The notes: a model not told the origin generated them from the letters alone. Shown: positions 33,195 through 41,597, numbered from the stretch's first letter. The stretch is DNA of 64,000 nucleotides from Nigerium massiliense (GCF_000826085.1 NZ_CCYM01000003.1:1263741-1327740), one strand, 5' to 3'. Program-made: numbers and translations.

Positions 33195-34841
33195 ATGCCT
33201 GCCACCACCCATCCGACCTGGCTGGGACGCCCCGACGCGCCCATCGCCGCCTGGCTGCACACCCCCGCCGGGGGCGAGAGCACCGCGCGAGGGGCGATCA
33301 TCCTGGCGGGCGCAGCGGGACGCGAGCAGGTCTCGGAGTATCGCGCGATGAGGCTGCTCGGCGATCGCCTCGCGCGTCGCGGGTACCTGGTCGTGCGGTT
33401 CGCCTGGAGCGGCGTCGGCGACTCCTGGCCCGGCGACCCCGGCCTGACCGTGGTGGAGAACTGGGCGGCCGACCTCGCCTCGATCACGGACGCCGTCCGT
33501 GCGGCGGGCATCGAGGACGTCCATCTGCTCGGGTTGCGGCTCGGCGCCCTGGTGTCCGCGGCGAACGTCGAGGCCGTCCGGCCCGCGACCCTCACCCTGT
33601 GGGACCCGATCGACAGCGGCCGGCGCTACCTGCGCGGCGAGCGCGCCCTGATGGCCGTCACCGGCATCGCTGCCCCGGACGACGACGGCAGCCACGGGCC
33701 CGGCGTGAGCTACACCGCCGAGGACGCCGCCGCGCTCAAGGCGCTCGCGCTGAAGAACGTCGATCTGTCCGGCGTCCGGACCCTTCTCGTCGGACGCCCC
33801 GAGACCCCCGTCCCGGACGGCGTCGCCCCCGGCGACGTCCTGCGCACGGACGAGATGCCCGCGCTCGTCGACGCCCCGAGCCTCGTCGCGCTCGTGCCCG
33901 ACGCCACGCTCACCGCCATCGCCGACTGGTTCGACGGCCTCGACCAGACGCCCCGCGACTACGACCTCGCGTCCCTCGTCCACGCCGTCGTCGAGGCGGA
34001 CCACGACGGCGTCCGGCTGCGGGAGTCGTGGATCGACGCCGCCGGACACCTGCCCGGACTGCTGACCGAGCCCGCCGACCGCACCGAGGGCGTCCCCGTC
34101 CTGTTCCTGCCGGGCGCGAGCGAACCGATGGCCGGCCCGACCGGCCTGTGGGCCGATCTCGCGCGCGACGTGGCCCGCGAGGGCGCCGTCGCGTTGCGCT
34201 ACGACCGCCGCGGCGCCGGCGAACTGGGCGGCGCCGAGCTGCAGGACCCCACCCCCTACTCGCGGACGGCCGCCGACGACGCCGGCGCGGCCGCTCGCTG
34301 GCTGGGCGCGGGGTACGGCCGGCCGGTCGCGGTCGGGCACTGCTCCGGCGGCTACCTGGCGATGGTCGAGCCCAACGCTCCCCTGTTCCGGCACATCGAG
34401 GCGATCAACAACGTCGTCCTGGACGCCGACCCCGCCGACGCCGAGGCGTACACGGCGGTCGTCATGGAACCATCCGGCGAGGTCCCGCCAGAGCCGCTGG
34501 CGCTCACCCGGGCGGGCAAGGTCAAGCAGTTCTGGAAGGCCCACATGCCCTACCCGCTGTGGACGCTGCTGGGCCGCTTCCGCGTCGCCCACTCTCCCGG
34601 CGTCCTCCTCGCCTCGTCGGCGCGCACCAGCGAGGTGGCGATGGTCTTCGGCCCCGACGACGCTCCCGGCTTCCACCAGCAGCGCGGCGACGAGGGGGTG
34701 CGTCGGCTCGCACGCCGGGGCGCCCCGATCAGCCTCATCGAGGACGATGTCGTCGACCACGCCCTCCTCAGCCGCGCCGGCCGTCGCTGGGTGTCGGACC
34801 GCGTCGTGCGGCTCGTCCGGGACAGCAACACCAAAGCGTGA
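33195..34841 (+). CDS. two-domain alpha/beta hydrolase, first domain without a nucleophile
   Basis: 548 residues made of two alpha/beta-hydrolase folds. Domain 1 (~15-250) has an elbow reading GLRLG, placing Arg115 where Ser or Cys should be. Domain 2 (~285-548) has the elbow GHCSGG with Cys383 as likely nucleophile and a C-terminal DDVVDHALLS that can supply Asp/His. From memory, the same two elbow types occur in the paired hydrolases of exosortase-associated exopolysaccharide loci; here they seem fused. Dienelactone-hydrolase-like or thioesterase/acyltransfer chemistry is possible. AAGGAG precedes the chosen ATG; the frame is open to 33132. It lies in the polysaccharide locus near a carrier protein. 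Confidence 0.65.
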   Translation: MPATTHPTWLGRPDAPIAAWLHTPAGGESTARGAIILAGAAGREQVSEYRAMRLLGDRLARRGYLVVRFAWSGVGDSWPGDPGLTVVENWAADLASITDAVRAAGIEDVHLLGLRLGALVSAANVEAVRPATLTLWDPIDSGRRYLRGERALMAVTGIAAPDDDGSHGPGVSYTAEDAAALKALALKNVDLSGVRTLLVGRPETPVPDGVAPGDVLRTDEMPALVDAPSLVALVPDATLTAIADWFDGLDQTPRDYDLASLVHAVVEADHDGVRLRESWIDAAGHLPGLLTEPADRTEGVPVLFLPGASEPMAGPTGLWADLARDVAREGAVALRYDRRGAGELGGAELQDPTPYSRTAADDAGAAARWLGAGYGRPVAVGHCSGGYLAMVEPNAPLFRHIEAINNVVLDADPADAEAYTAVVMEPSGEVPPEPLALTRAGKVKQFWKAHMPYPLWTLLGRFRVAHSPGVLLASSARTSEVAMVFGPDDAPGFHQQRGDEGVRRLARRGAPISLIEDDVVDHALLSRAGRRWVSDRVVRLVRDSNTKA

Positions 34842-34937
34842 ATGTGACCCGGGTCTTGTGACGGAGTTACGCTCGGTGCTGCTGATGTGCCGGTCGCCCG
34901 GTCGGCCCGTCCACCTACGCACAGAGACGACTGGGAG

Positions 34938-34976
34938 ATGAGAATGCTTCGATCCTGGGGGATTGGCCTGTCGTGA
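34938..34976 (+). CDS. possible leader peptide before the flippase
   Basis: A 12-codon frame (MRMLRSWGIGLS; 10 codons if started at 34944, which has GGGAG at good spacing) ends in a TGA that overlaps the flippase GTG as GTGA. It might couple translation. Too short to judge coding potential. Confidence 0.22.
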   Translation: MRMLRSWGIGLS

Positions 34977-36442
34977 CCGATCCAGAGATGAGCGCGCCGG
35001 GCGACGGGGCTTTCAGCCGTGTCGGGCAGGGTATCCGCTGGAGTGCGACCGGGGCCGTCGTGCTTCGGCTCGCGCAGTTCAGCATGGGCATCGTCGCGGC
35101 CCGCCTGGTCGCCCCCGAGCAGTTCGGCGCCTTCGCCGTCGCCCTGACCGTCTACGGCATCGTCCTGACGATGAGCGACATGGGCGTCACCCAGGCCATC
35201 CCTCGCGAGGTGACCCGGACGCCCGAGATCGGCCCCACCGTGATGACGCTCAACATGGGCGCGACCGTGGTGGTGGCCGGGCTGATGGCCTGGACCGCCG
35301 AGCCCGTGGCGGCCATGTTCGGCGCCGTCGACGCGGCGCCGGCCATCCGCATCCTGGCGCTGACCATGTGCGTGGGAGCGCTGGGCACGGTGCCCGCGGC
35401 GGTTCTCGCCCGCGACTATCGACAGAAAGAACGCTTCTGGTCGGACGCGGTGAACCTCATCGTCTCGTCCGCGCTCCTCGTCGTGCTCGCCCTGCAGGGC
35501 TACGGCGCCCTGGCGCTCGCCTGGTCCCGGTTCGGCGGCCAGGCCGCCTCGGCGATCGTGCTGAACGTCGTCTGCAAGGAGCGCTACCGCTTCGGCTTCG
35601 ACAAGGGCGAGGCGGTCCCGCTGCTGCGGTTCTCGCTGCCGCTTGCGGCCGCCATGGGCGTCGACGTCGGGATCAACAACGTCGACACCCTGGCCGTCGG
35701 GCGCTTCGCGGGGGCCGAGGCGCTGGGCTATTACAATTTGGCGTTCACCGTGGCGGCCTGGCCGATCGGGATCCTCAGCCAGATCATGATGAACATCACC
35801 ATGACGACGTTGGCCCGCTCCCAGGACGACCTCCCCACCCTCCGCTTCCACCTGAGATCGCTGTCGACCGCGCTCTCGGGGGTCGCCTTCCCCGCCGCCG
35901 CGATGATCATGGCGCTTGCCGCCCCGCTCGTCACCGTGGTGTACGGCGAGCGCTGGCTACCCGCCGCGCTGCCGCTCATGACGCTGGGCGCGTTCACGGT
36001 CGTCAAGCTCGTCCAGGTGATGCTGACCGACCTGTTCACCGCGCTCGGCCTCACCCGCGACCTGCTGTGGGTGCAGGTCGTCTGGCTCGTCGCGCTGGCC
36101 CCGGCGATGTTCTGGATGGTGTCGACGTACGGCTACGAGGGAGCCGCGATCGCCCACATCGCCGTCGGCATCCTGATCGTGATCCCGATGTACCTGATCG
36201 TCGCGCACCGCCGCACGGGCGTCGGCATCGGTTGGGTTCGTCCCGAGTTGCTCAAGCCGCTGTTCGCGTCCGTGATCGCCGGCCTGGGCGCCTCCTTCAC
36301 CACCACGCTGCTCGACCACCCGCTGGCGCAACTGCTGGTGGGCGGCCTGGTGGGCGGCGCGCTCTACCTGCTGCTCGTGGGCCGTTGGCTCTTCGGGCAC
36401 CTCAGCCGCATGCGCACGGTCTACAGCGGGAGCAAGGCATGA
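34973..36442 (+). CDS. polysaccharide flippase (Wzx, MOP superfamily)
   Basis: 489 residues with about fourteen hydrophobic spans. The N-terminal pattern GIRWSATGAVVLRLAQFSMG, then ARLVAPEQFGAFAVALTVYG, is typical of lipopolysaccharide/capsule exporters of the MOP superfamily. Later marks are NNVDTLAVGRFAGAEALGYY and VYGERWLPAALPL. It should flip the undecaprenyl-linked repeat unit across the membrane for polymerisation by the Wzy-like protein. GTG start with GGGGGAT about 9 nt ahead; its stop overlaps the next ATG (ATGA). Confidence 0.87.
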   Translation: MTDPEMSAPGDGAFSRVGQGIRWSATGAVVLRLAQFSMGIVAARLVAPEQFGAFAVALTVYGIVLTMSDMGVTQAIPREVTRTPEIGPTVMTLNMGATVVVAGLMAWTAEPVAAMFGAVDAAPAIRILALTMCVGALGTVPAAVLARDYRQKERFWSDAVNLIVSSALLVVLALQGYGALALAWSRFGGQAASAIVLNVVCKERYRFGFDKGEAVPLLRFSLPLAAAMGVDVGINNVDTLAVGRFAGAEALGYYNLAFTVAAWPIGILSQIMMNITMTTLARSQDDLPTLRFHLRSLSTALSGVAFPAAAMIMALAAPLVTVVYGERWLPAALPLMTLGAFTVVKLVQVMLTDLFTALGLTRDLLWVQVVWLVALAPAMFWMVSTYGYEGAAIAHIAVGILIVIPMYLIVAHRRTGVGIGWVRPELLKPLFASVIAGLGASFTTTLLDHPLAQLLVGGLVGGALYLLLVGRWLFGHLSRMRTVYSGSKA

Positions 36443-37401
36443 CGAAGCTGCGCACGTTGTTGGTCTGCTCGCCGGGAGGACATCTCGGCGAACTCGACGC
36501 GCTCGCTCCGCGGATCGAACCACCGTCCGAGCAGACGTGGTGGGCGACCGCGTCCACGCCGCAGTCCGACCAGTTGCTCGCCGGGCGCCGGCACCTGCCG
36601 ATCCGCAACGTCCCCCCACGCGCCTGGCGCGGAGCGGTTCGCTCCCTGCCGGAGGCCCGCACGCTGATCCGCACTCACGGCATCGGGCGCATCGTCTCCA
36701 CGGGCGCCGCCGTCGCCATCCCGTACTTCGTCGCCGGCCGCGCGGTGGGCGCCGAGTGCCACTACATCGAAAGCGCCGCCCGGGTGCGGGGCATGAGCGT
36801 CACCGGGCGCCTCGCCGACCTCATCCCCGGCGTGCACTGCTACACGCAATACCCGGCGCAGGCGACCGGCAAGGTGACCTACGCCGGATCGGTGTTCGAC
36901 CGCTTCTCGCCGGTGGACGCCGTCGCGGACGTCCCGAAGAAGGTCGTCGTCACCCTCGGGACGATGCGCTTCCCGTTCCGGCGCGCGGTCGTGAGCGTCC
37001 ACCGGCTGCTCACCGAGCTCGGCGTCCGCCCCTCCGATGTCCTGTGGCAGGTGGGGCCGACGCCCACGGACGACCTCGGCATCGTCGCCGGCGATCTCAT
37101 CCCGCCGGACACCCTGCGGCAGGCCATGGTCGAGGCCGACCTCGTCATCGCGCACGCCGGCGTCGGGTCGACGCTGATGGCGCTCGAGACCGGCAACCGG
37201 CCGATCCTGCTGCCCCGCTTGCACCAGTTCGGCGAGCACGTCGACGACCACCAGACCCTCATCTGCGACGAGATGGAGCGCCGCGGCCTCGCGACCCGGC
37301 ACAACCCCGACGACCTGACCGCCGCCGACCTCATCGCCGCGGTGGGCCGGCGCGCCACGTCGAACGCCAACCCGCCCGCGATCCGGCTGATCGCCGGCTA
37401 G
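36439..37401 (+). CDS. Alg14-Alg13-like fused glycosyltransferase
   Basis: 320 residues. The N-terminal half looks like Alg14/PssD/EpsE (CSPGGHLGELDAL, IVSTGAAVAIP, CHYIESAARV) and the C-terminal half like Alg13/PssE (VVTLGTMRFPF, then DLVIAHAGVGSTLMALETGN, where the UDP-sugar binds, and PRLHQFGEHVDDHQ). In many bacteria these are two genes; here they are one. It likely adds the second sugar to the lipid-linked primer on the cytoplasmic face. Translationally coupled to the flippase and 13 nt before the PPTase-carrier frame. Confidence 0.85.
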   Translation: MTKLRTLLVCSPGGHLGELDALAPRIEPPSEQTWWATASTPQSDQLLAGRRHLPIRNVPPRAWRGAVRSLPEARTLIRTHGIGRIVSTGAAVAIPYFVAGRAVGAECHYIESAARVRGMSVTGRLADLIPGVHCYTQYPAQATGKVTYAGSVFDRFSPVDAVADVPKKVVVTLGTMRFPFRRAVVSVHRLLTELGVRPSDVLWQVGPTPTDDLGIVAGDLIPPDTLRQAMVEADLVIAHAGVGSTLMALETGNRPILLPRLHQFGEHVDDHQTLICDEMERRGLATRHNPDDLTAADLIAAVGRRATSNANPPAIRLIAG

Positions 37402-37414
37402 GGGGCTCGTTGCC

Positions 37415-38062
37415 GTGGGGGTCGGGATCGACGTCGCCGGGGTCGCCGCGATCGCGGATTCCTACGCCCGCTTCGGGCAGCGCTACCTGACGCGGGTGTT
37501 CACCGCCGCCGAGCTGGCGGGCTTCGACGCCCTCACCGAGCGGGGACGCCTCGAGCGGCTGTCCGGCTGCTGGGCCGGCAAGGAGGCCGTCGCGAAGGCG
37601 CTCGGCAGGCCCGCCGCCGAGCCGCTGCCCTGGCACTGGATCGAGATCCGCCCGGACGCCGCCGCCGGCCACCGGGTCGTCCTGCACCCCGAGCTGGCCG
37701 CCTGGGCGGTGGCCCGCGGGGTCGGCACAATCGACATCAGCATCGCGCCCGGGAACGACCGGACGCTCGCCGTCGCCATCGCACTCGAGGGCGACGGGCA
37801 CGAAGGGAAGGCAACCATGGAAGAAACCATCAAGGACATCGTCGGCCAGCACGCCGGCATCGGCGACGCGGCGAACGGGCTGGACGCCGACGCCGACCTG
37901 TACGAGCTGGGCATGACCTCGCACGCCAGCGTGAACCTGATGATGGCGTTGGAGGACGAGTTCGACATCGAGTTCCCCGACTCGATGATGCGCCGCGAGA
38001 CCTTCGAGAGCGTCGCCGCGATCAAGGCGGCGGTTGAGAAGGTGCAGGCCGACGAGGCCTGA
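37415..38062 (+). CDS. AcpS-type phosphopantetheinyl transferase fused to a carrier protein
   Basis: One uninterrupted 215-codon frame. Residues 1-~127 are an AcpS-type PPTase: GIDVAGV with Asp6, FTAAELAGF, then WAGKEAVAKALG with Glu57 and Lys61, the Mg/CoA-binding set. After a short linker (GDGHEGKAT), residues 135-215 are an acyl-carrier domain with the pantetheine site in LGMTSHASVN (Ser169) and LEDEFDIEFPDS. An internal ATG (37817) with its own AAGGGAAGG site could also give a free 81-residue carrier. An enzyme fused to its own substrate is unusual. The T-S-H site, not D-S-L, resembles carriers loaded by amino acid:carrier-protein ligases. In operon with the glycosyltransferase and sugar symporter. 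Confidence 0.8.
   Translation: MGVGIDVAGVAAIADSYARFGQRYLTRVFTAAELAGFDALTERGRLERLSGCWAGKEAVAKALGRPAAEPLPWHWIEIRPDAAAGHRVVLHPELAAWAVARGVGTIDISIAPGNDRTLAVAIALEGDGHEGKATMEETIKDIVGQHAGIGDAANGLDADADLYELGMTSHASVNLMMALEDEFDIEFPDSMMRRETFESVAAIKAAVEKVQADEA
37803..37811 (+). promoter_or_regulatory. internal ribosome-binding site for a free carrier protein
   Basis: AAGGGAAGG lies 5 nt before the in-frame ATG at 37817 and is stronger than the site at the GTG of the whole frame. It suggests the carrier domain is also, or mainly, made alone. Confidence 0.55.
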
Positions 38063-38090
38063 CCGGTCCTGAGCGAACCGCCCGCGAGAC

Positions 38091-39491
38091 ATGAGCCTGG
38101 GCCGCAGGGAGACGCAGCGTCCCATCGACGCCACCCGCAACAGGTGGTCGTTCGCGCTGGGAACTCTGGGCCGGGACATGGCCTACACGCTCGTCACCAT
38201 GTTCCTGCTCGTGTACCTCACCGAGGTCGTCGATCTCGACGACACCACGATGTGGTCGATCACGGGCCTGATGCTCGGCGCGCGGCTGATCGACGCGATC
38301 ACCGACCTGCTGATGGGGGTGGTCGTCGACAACACCCACACCCGCTGGGGGCAGTTCAAGCCGTGGATCGCCGCCGGGGCGCTCTCCTCGGCGGTGCTGA
38401 CCGTGCTGTTGTTCGTCGCGCCGGCCGCGCGCGGCCCTCACGTCGTCGCGGGATTCGCCGTGATCTACCTGTTGTGGGGGTTGTCCTACACCGTCAACGA
38501 CATCCCGTACTGGTCGCTGCTGCCCACCCTCAGCTTCGACCCGCGTGAGCGCGAGCGAATCAGCTCGCACACCAAGATCATCGCCACCCTCGGGGTGTTC
38601 ACCACCGTGATCGCGGTGCTTCCCGTCACCTCGGCATTGGGCGGTGACACCCGCGCCTGGACGCTTTTCGCCGCCGCTGTCGCCCTCGTGCTCGTCGCGG
38701 GCCAGTCGGTGACGCTGTTCGGGCTGCGCGAGCCGGGGCTCGCTCCCCCGTCCGACCGGACGCCGCTGCGCGCCGTGCTCGCCCTGGTCCTGCGCAACGA
38801 CCAGTTGGTCTGGACGGCGCTCGCGCTGGCGCTGTTCATGACCGGGTTCTCGACCACGACGGCGTTCGGCGTCTACTACTTCAAGTACGTCTACGGTGAC
38901 GAGGCGATGTACACCCCGTTCGCGGCCGTCCTGGGCGTAGGCCAGCTGATCGGCTACGCCACGTTCGGCCTGCTGCGCCGGCGCCTCGACCGCCGCCGGA
39001 TGTTCGCCCTGGCCGTCGCCACGCTGACGGTCGGCTATGTCGCCTTCTGGGTCGCGCCCCGGCAGATGGCCTGGCTGGCCGTTGCGGGTCTGGCCATCTT
39101 CGTCAGCCAGGCTTGGGTGACGGTGCTGATGCTGGCCTTCCTCAGCGACTGCATCGAGTACGGCCAGTGGAAGAGCGGCCGGCGAAACGGGTCGGCGACG
39201 TTCTCGGTGCAGCCGTTCGTCTACAAGGTCAGCGGTGCCGCGTCCAGCGCGATCGCGGGCGTCACCCTGATCGTCACGGGCATCAACTCGGCCCCCAGCG
39301 CGGACGCCGTGTCGCCGGCCGGCATCACCGGCCTCAAGGCGGTGATGCTCGCTGTCCCGCTGGCGATGATGCTGCTCGGCTACGCGCTGCACCAGCGCCG
39401 GTTCACGCTCGACGAGGCGCGGCACGAGCACATTGTGTCCGAACTGCGCGCCCAGGGCGACATTCCGACGCAAGACGACGCCGGGAGGTGA
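38091..39491 (+). CDS. GPH-family (MelB-type) sugar:cation symporter
   Basis: A 466-residue, twelve-span protein. Family marks are an N-terminal RNRWSFALGTLGRDMAYTLV, TDLLMGVVVDNTHTRWGQFKPW (loop 2-3 motif), NDIPYWSLLPTLS and RERERISSHTKI, with DCIEYGQWKSGRRNGSATFS near the C-terminus. Relatives move glycosides or uronides with Na+ or H+. It is an odd member of a polysaccharide operon and may recover breakdown products or import a precursor. It starts 28 nt after the carrier-protein stop with a poor ribosome-binding site. Confidence 0.85.
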   Translation: MSLGRRETQRPIDATRNRWSFALGTLGRDMAYTLVTMFLLVYLTEVVDLDDTTMWSITGLMLGARLIDAITDLLMGVVVDNTHTRWGQFKPWIAAGALSSAVLTVLLFVAPAARGPHVVAGFAVIYLLWGLSYTVNDIPYWSLLPTLSFDPRERERISSHTKIIATLGVFTTVIAVLPVTSALGGDTRAWTLFAAAVALVLVAGQSVTLFGLREPGLAPPSDRTPLRAVLALVLRNDQLVWTALALALFMTGFSTTTAFGVYYFKYVYGDEAMYTPFAAVLGVGQLIGYATFGLLRRRLDRRRMFALAVATLTVGYVAFWVAPRQMAWLAVAGLAIFVSQAWVTVLMLAFLSDCIEYGQWKSGRRNGSATFSVQPFVYKVSGAASSAIAGVTLIVTGINSAPSADAVSPAGITGLKAVMLAVPLAMMLLGYALHQRRFTLDEARHEHIVSELRAQGDIPTQDDAGR

Positions 39492-39591
39492 CCTTGTGGA
39501 CACCCCGTCGTAGCCTGACGTTCGTCATCGGGTCGTGGCGGCCCGCTAGCCTCCCCCTGCTCGTTGACACACCCCAAAGGAGTCCTTGGAC

Positions 39592-40908
39592 ATGAGAGTC
39601 GCGGTGATCGGCACCAACTACCTCGGGGCGGCCCACGCCGCCGGCATGGCGGAGTTCGGCCACGAGGTGATCGGCGTCGACGTCGACCCGACGCGGGTCG
39701 CGACCCTCAACGCGGGCCGCTCGACCATCTTCGAGGAGGGCCTCGAGCCGCTTTTGGAGCGGCACACGAGTTCCGGCCGGCTGCGCTTCACCACCGACTA
39801 CACCGAGATCGCCGATTGGGCCGAGGTGCACTTCGTCTGCGTCGGCACCCCGCAGTCGGACACCGGCGCCGCCGACCTGTCCCAGGTCCGGGCCGCGGTC
39901 GAGACGCTGGGACCGTTGCTGACACGCCCGACCGTCATCGCTGGCAAGTCGACCGTTCCCGTGGGCACAGCCCCCCAACTGCAGGCCAGGTTCGACGAGC
40001 TCGCGCCCGGGGCCGGCGTCGAGGTGGTCTGGAACCCCGAGTTCCTGCGTGAGTCGCACGCGGTGGCTGACACCCTGCGCCCCGACCGCATCGTCATCGG
40101 CACCCGGTCGCCCGACGCCTTGGCGACGATGCGCGCGGTCTACGCCATGCCGATCAGCGAGAACGTCCCGTTCGTCGCCTGCGACCTGGCCACCGCCGAG
40201 CTCATCAAGGTCGCGGCCAACGCGTTCCTCGCCACGAAGATCTCTTTCATCAACGCCATGGCCCAGATGTGCCAGGCCGCCGGCGGGGACGTGACGCTGC
40301 TGGCGGACGCCATCGGCTACGACAAGCGCATCGGACGCGAGTTCCTCAACGCCGGGCTCGGCTTCGGCGGCGGCTGCCTGCCCAAGGACATCGCCGCGCT
40401 CTCGGCCCGGGCGAACGAGCTCGGCGTCACGGTCCTCAGCGAGCTCATCGGCGCGGTGCAGGACATCAACGCCGACCAGCGGCGCGAGATCGCCGACCTC
40501 GCCATCGAGGCCTTGGGCGGAGACGCCACCGGCCGCCGCGTCGGCGTCCTGGGGGCCGCGTTCAAGCCGGGCACCGATGACACCCGCAACTCCCCCGCCC
40601 TCACGGTGGCGACGATGCTGGCCGACGCCGGGGCGTCCGTGCGGGTCTTCGACCCGCAGGCGAGCGTCGTCGAGGTGCCCGGTGTCGAGGCCGCCGCGAC
40701 GGTCGAGGAGTGCTTTGACAACTCCGACGTGATGTTGCACCTCACCGAGTGGCCGCTGTTCCGTCAGCTCGACCCGGCCGCCTTCGTGACGCGGGTGGCC
40801 AACCCGCTCCTCATCGACGGACGCCTCAAGCTGGACGCCGACCTGTGGCGCGCCGCCGGCTGGACCGTCGTGCAGCCCGGACGCGCGGTTCGGGACGAGC
40901 GCCCCTGA
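39592..40908 (+). CDS. UDP-glucose 6-dehydrogenase
   Basis: 438 residues of the UDP-glucose/GDP-mannose dehydrogenase family. The Rossmann start is MRVAVIGTNYLGAAHAAGMA. The family strand NPEFLRESHAVAD, the helix AELIKVAANAFLATKISFIN and the catalytic Cys262 in GLGFGGGCLPKD follow, and the closing domain has GAAFKPGTDDTRNSPAL. It oxidises UDP-glucose to UDP-glucuronate for the polysaccharide; the first loop GTNYLG is slightly atypical. AAAGGAG sits 8 nt before the ATG. No gene follows for 800 nt. Confidence 0.88.
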   Translation: MRVAVIGTNYLGAAHAAGMAEFGHEVIGVDVDPTRVATLNAGRSTIFEEGLEPLLERHTSSGRLRFTTDYTEIADWAEVHFVCVGTPQSDTGAADLSQVRAAVETLGPLLTRPTVIAGKSTVPVGTAPQLQARFDELAPGAGVEVVWNPEFLRESHAVADTLRPDRIVIGTRSPDALATMRAVYAMPISENVPFVACDLATAELIKVAANAFLATKISFINAMAQMCQAAGGDVTLLADAIGYDKRIGREFLNAGLGFGGGCLPKDIAALSARANELGVTVLSELIGAVQDINADQRREIADLAIEALGGDATGRRVGVLGAAFKPGTDDTRNSPALTVATMLADAGASVRVFDPQASVVEVPGVEAAATVEECFDNSDVMLHLTEWPLFRQLDPAAFVTRVANPLLIDGRLKLDADLWRAAGWTVVQPGRAVRDERP

Positions 40909-40927
40909 GCCCTCGCGGGTTTATTGC

Positions 40928-40977
40928 GCAATTGGACTAATAAACAGAATGCCCATATGCAAAACGGGCAATTGGAC
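40928..40977 (+). repeat. decamer direct repeat GCAATTGGAC
   Basis: Two exact copies, 40928-40937 and 40968-40977, start 40 bp apart just after the UDP-glucose dehydrogenase gene. Between them a GCCC/GGGC pair can also fold. Confidence 0.5.
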
Positions 40978-41262
40978 AAGTATGGACGGCCGAGGCGTCG
41001 GCGCGGACGCGCGCCCCGCCGCCCGCGCCGGCGTCACATTGCGACGCAGAACTGGATGCGGCGGCGGCACACAATGACCTATCGGGTAGTTCCGCGCGTA
41101 GACACGGGCCGCGAACCACGCCGAACGTGCCGCCCGGAGCCCGGCGTCCGTGGTAGTGGCAGGCGGTTCGCCCGGACGCAACACAAGGGAGACCCCGCGC
41201 CCCAGGGAGCCCGACCGGCGTCGGGCGGCCCGCATAATTGCGTTCCCGAAAACGAATTTGCA

Positions 41263-41268
41263 TTGACA
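41263..41268 (+). promoter_or_regulatory. consensus -35 box in the long control region
   Basis: TTGACA, rare in this GC-rich sequence, with TCCGAT at 17 nt and GATAAA/TAAACT slightly further; a possible distal promoter giving a ~400-nt leader for the sugar transferase. Confidence 0.3.
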
Positions 41269-41364
41269 ATTCAACCGCGAATATCTCCGATAAACTTTCA
41301 CTTTTAGTCCCCCCAGTGGGTGACACAAACATTTTCGCATCGGATCCCTGCCTATTTCCGCACC

Positions 41365-41386
41365 CTGTCACCCGCGCGGGTGACAG
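41365..41386. promoter_or_regulatory. 22-bp perfect palindrome, probable operator
   Basis: CTGTCACCCGC followed by its exact complement GCGGGTGACAG. The half-site GGGTGACA recurs alone at 41318-41325, 60 bp from the matching half here, and GTGAC-N6-GTCAC occurs near 41490-41506. Together these look like binding sites for one dimeric regulator; a transcription terminator is the alternative. Confidence 0.55.
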
Positions 41387-41597
41387 CGGCCAAAAAGCGA
41401 ACCCGCGGGCGCGACACCCGGCATCACCCGGCTCCGGGCGCGACCGCAGATTCTTCCGTCCAGATCCCCGGCTGGCCACAAAAGAGCCTGTGACAACGGC
41501 GTCACCGAACGTCTGGACGCCAGTCCGAGCCCGTCCCACCGTCGGCCAGGTTCGCGACACACTGATCTTGTAATGGGAAATGGGGACATTTGTCGTA

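Larger units (their letters stand above)
40909..41597. other. long AT-richer intergenic control region of the polysaccharide locus
   Basis: About 690 nt with no convincing gene on either strand (the open frames have no family likeness and biased shadow composition). AT-rich islands lie at 40919-40980, 41230-41340 and 41565-41600, against ~70% GC around. It holds a GTTTATT/AATAAAC hairpin (40919-40945), a repeated decamer, TTGACA at 41263-41268 followed by AT-rich sequence, GGGTGACA sites and palindromes. It probably controls the sugar transferase at 41717 and may be a nucleoid-silencer target. Confidence 0.55.

Noticed and set aside
41480..41510. BldD-type operator (GTGAC-N6-GTCAC)
   Set aside because: The spacing between half-sites is one base longer than the published BldD consensus, and no bldD gene is in the window. 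Kept only as part of an unspecified operator cluster.
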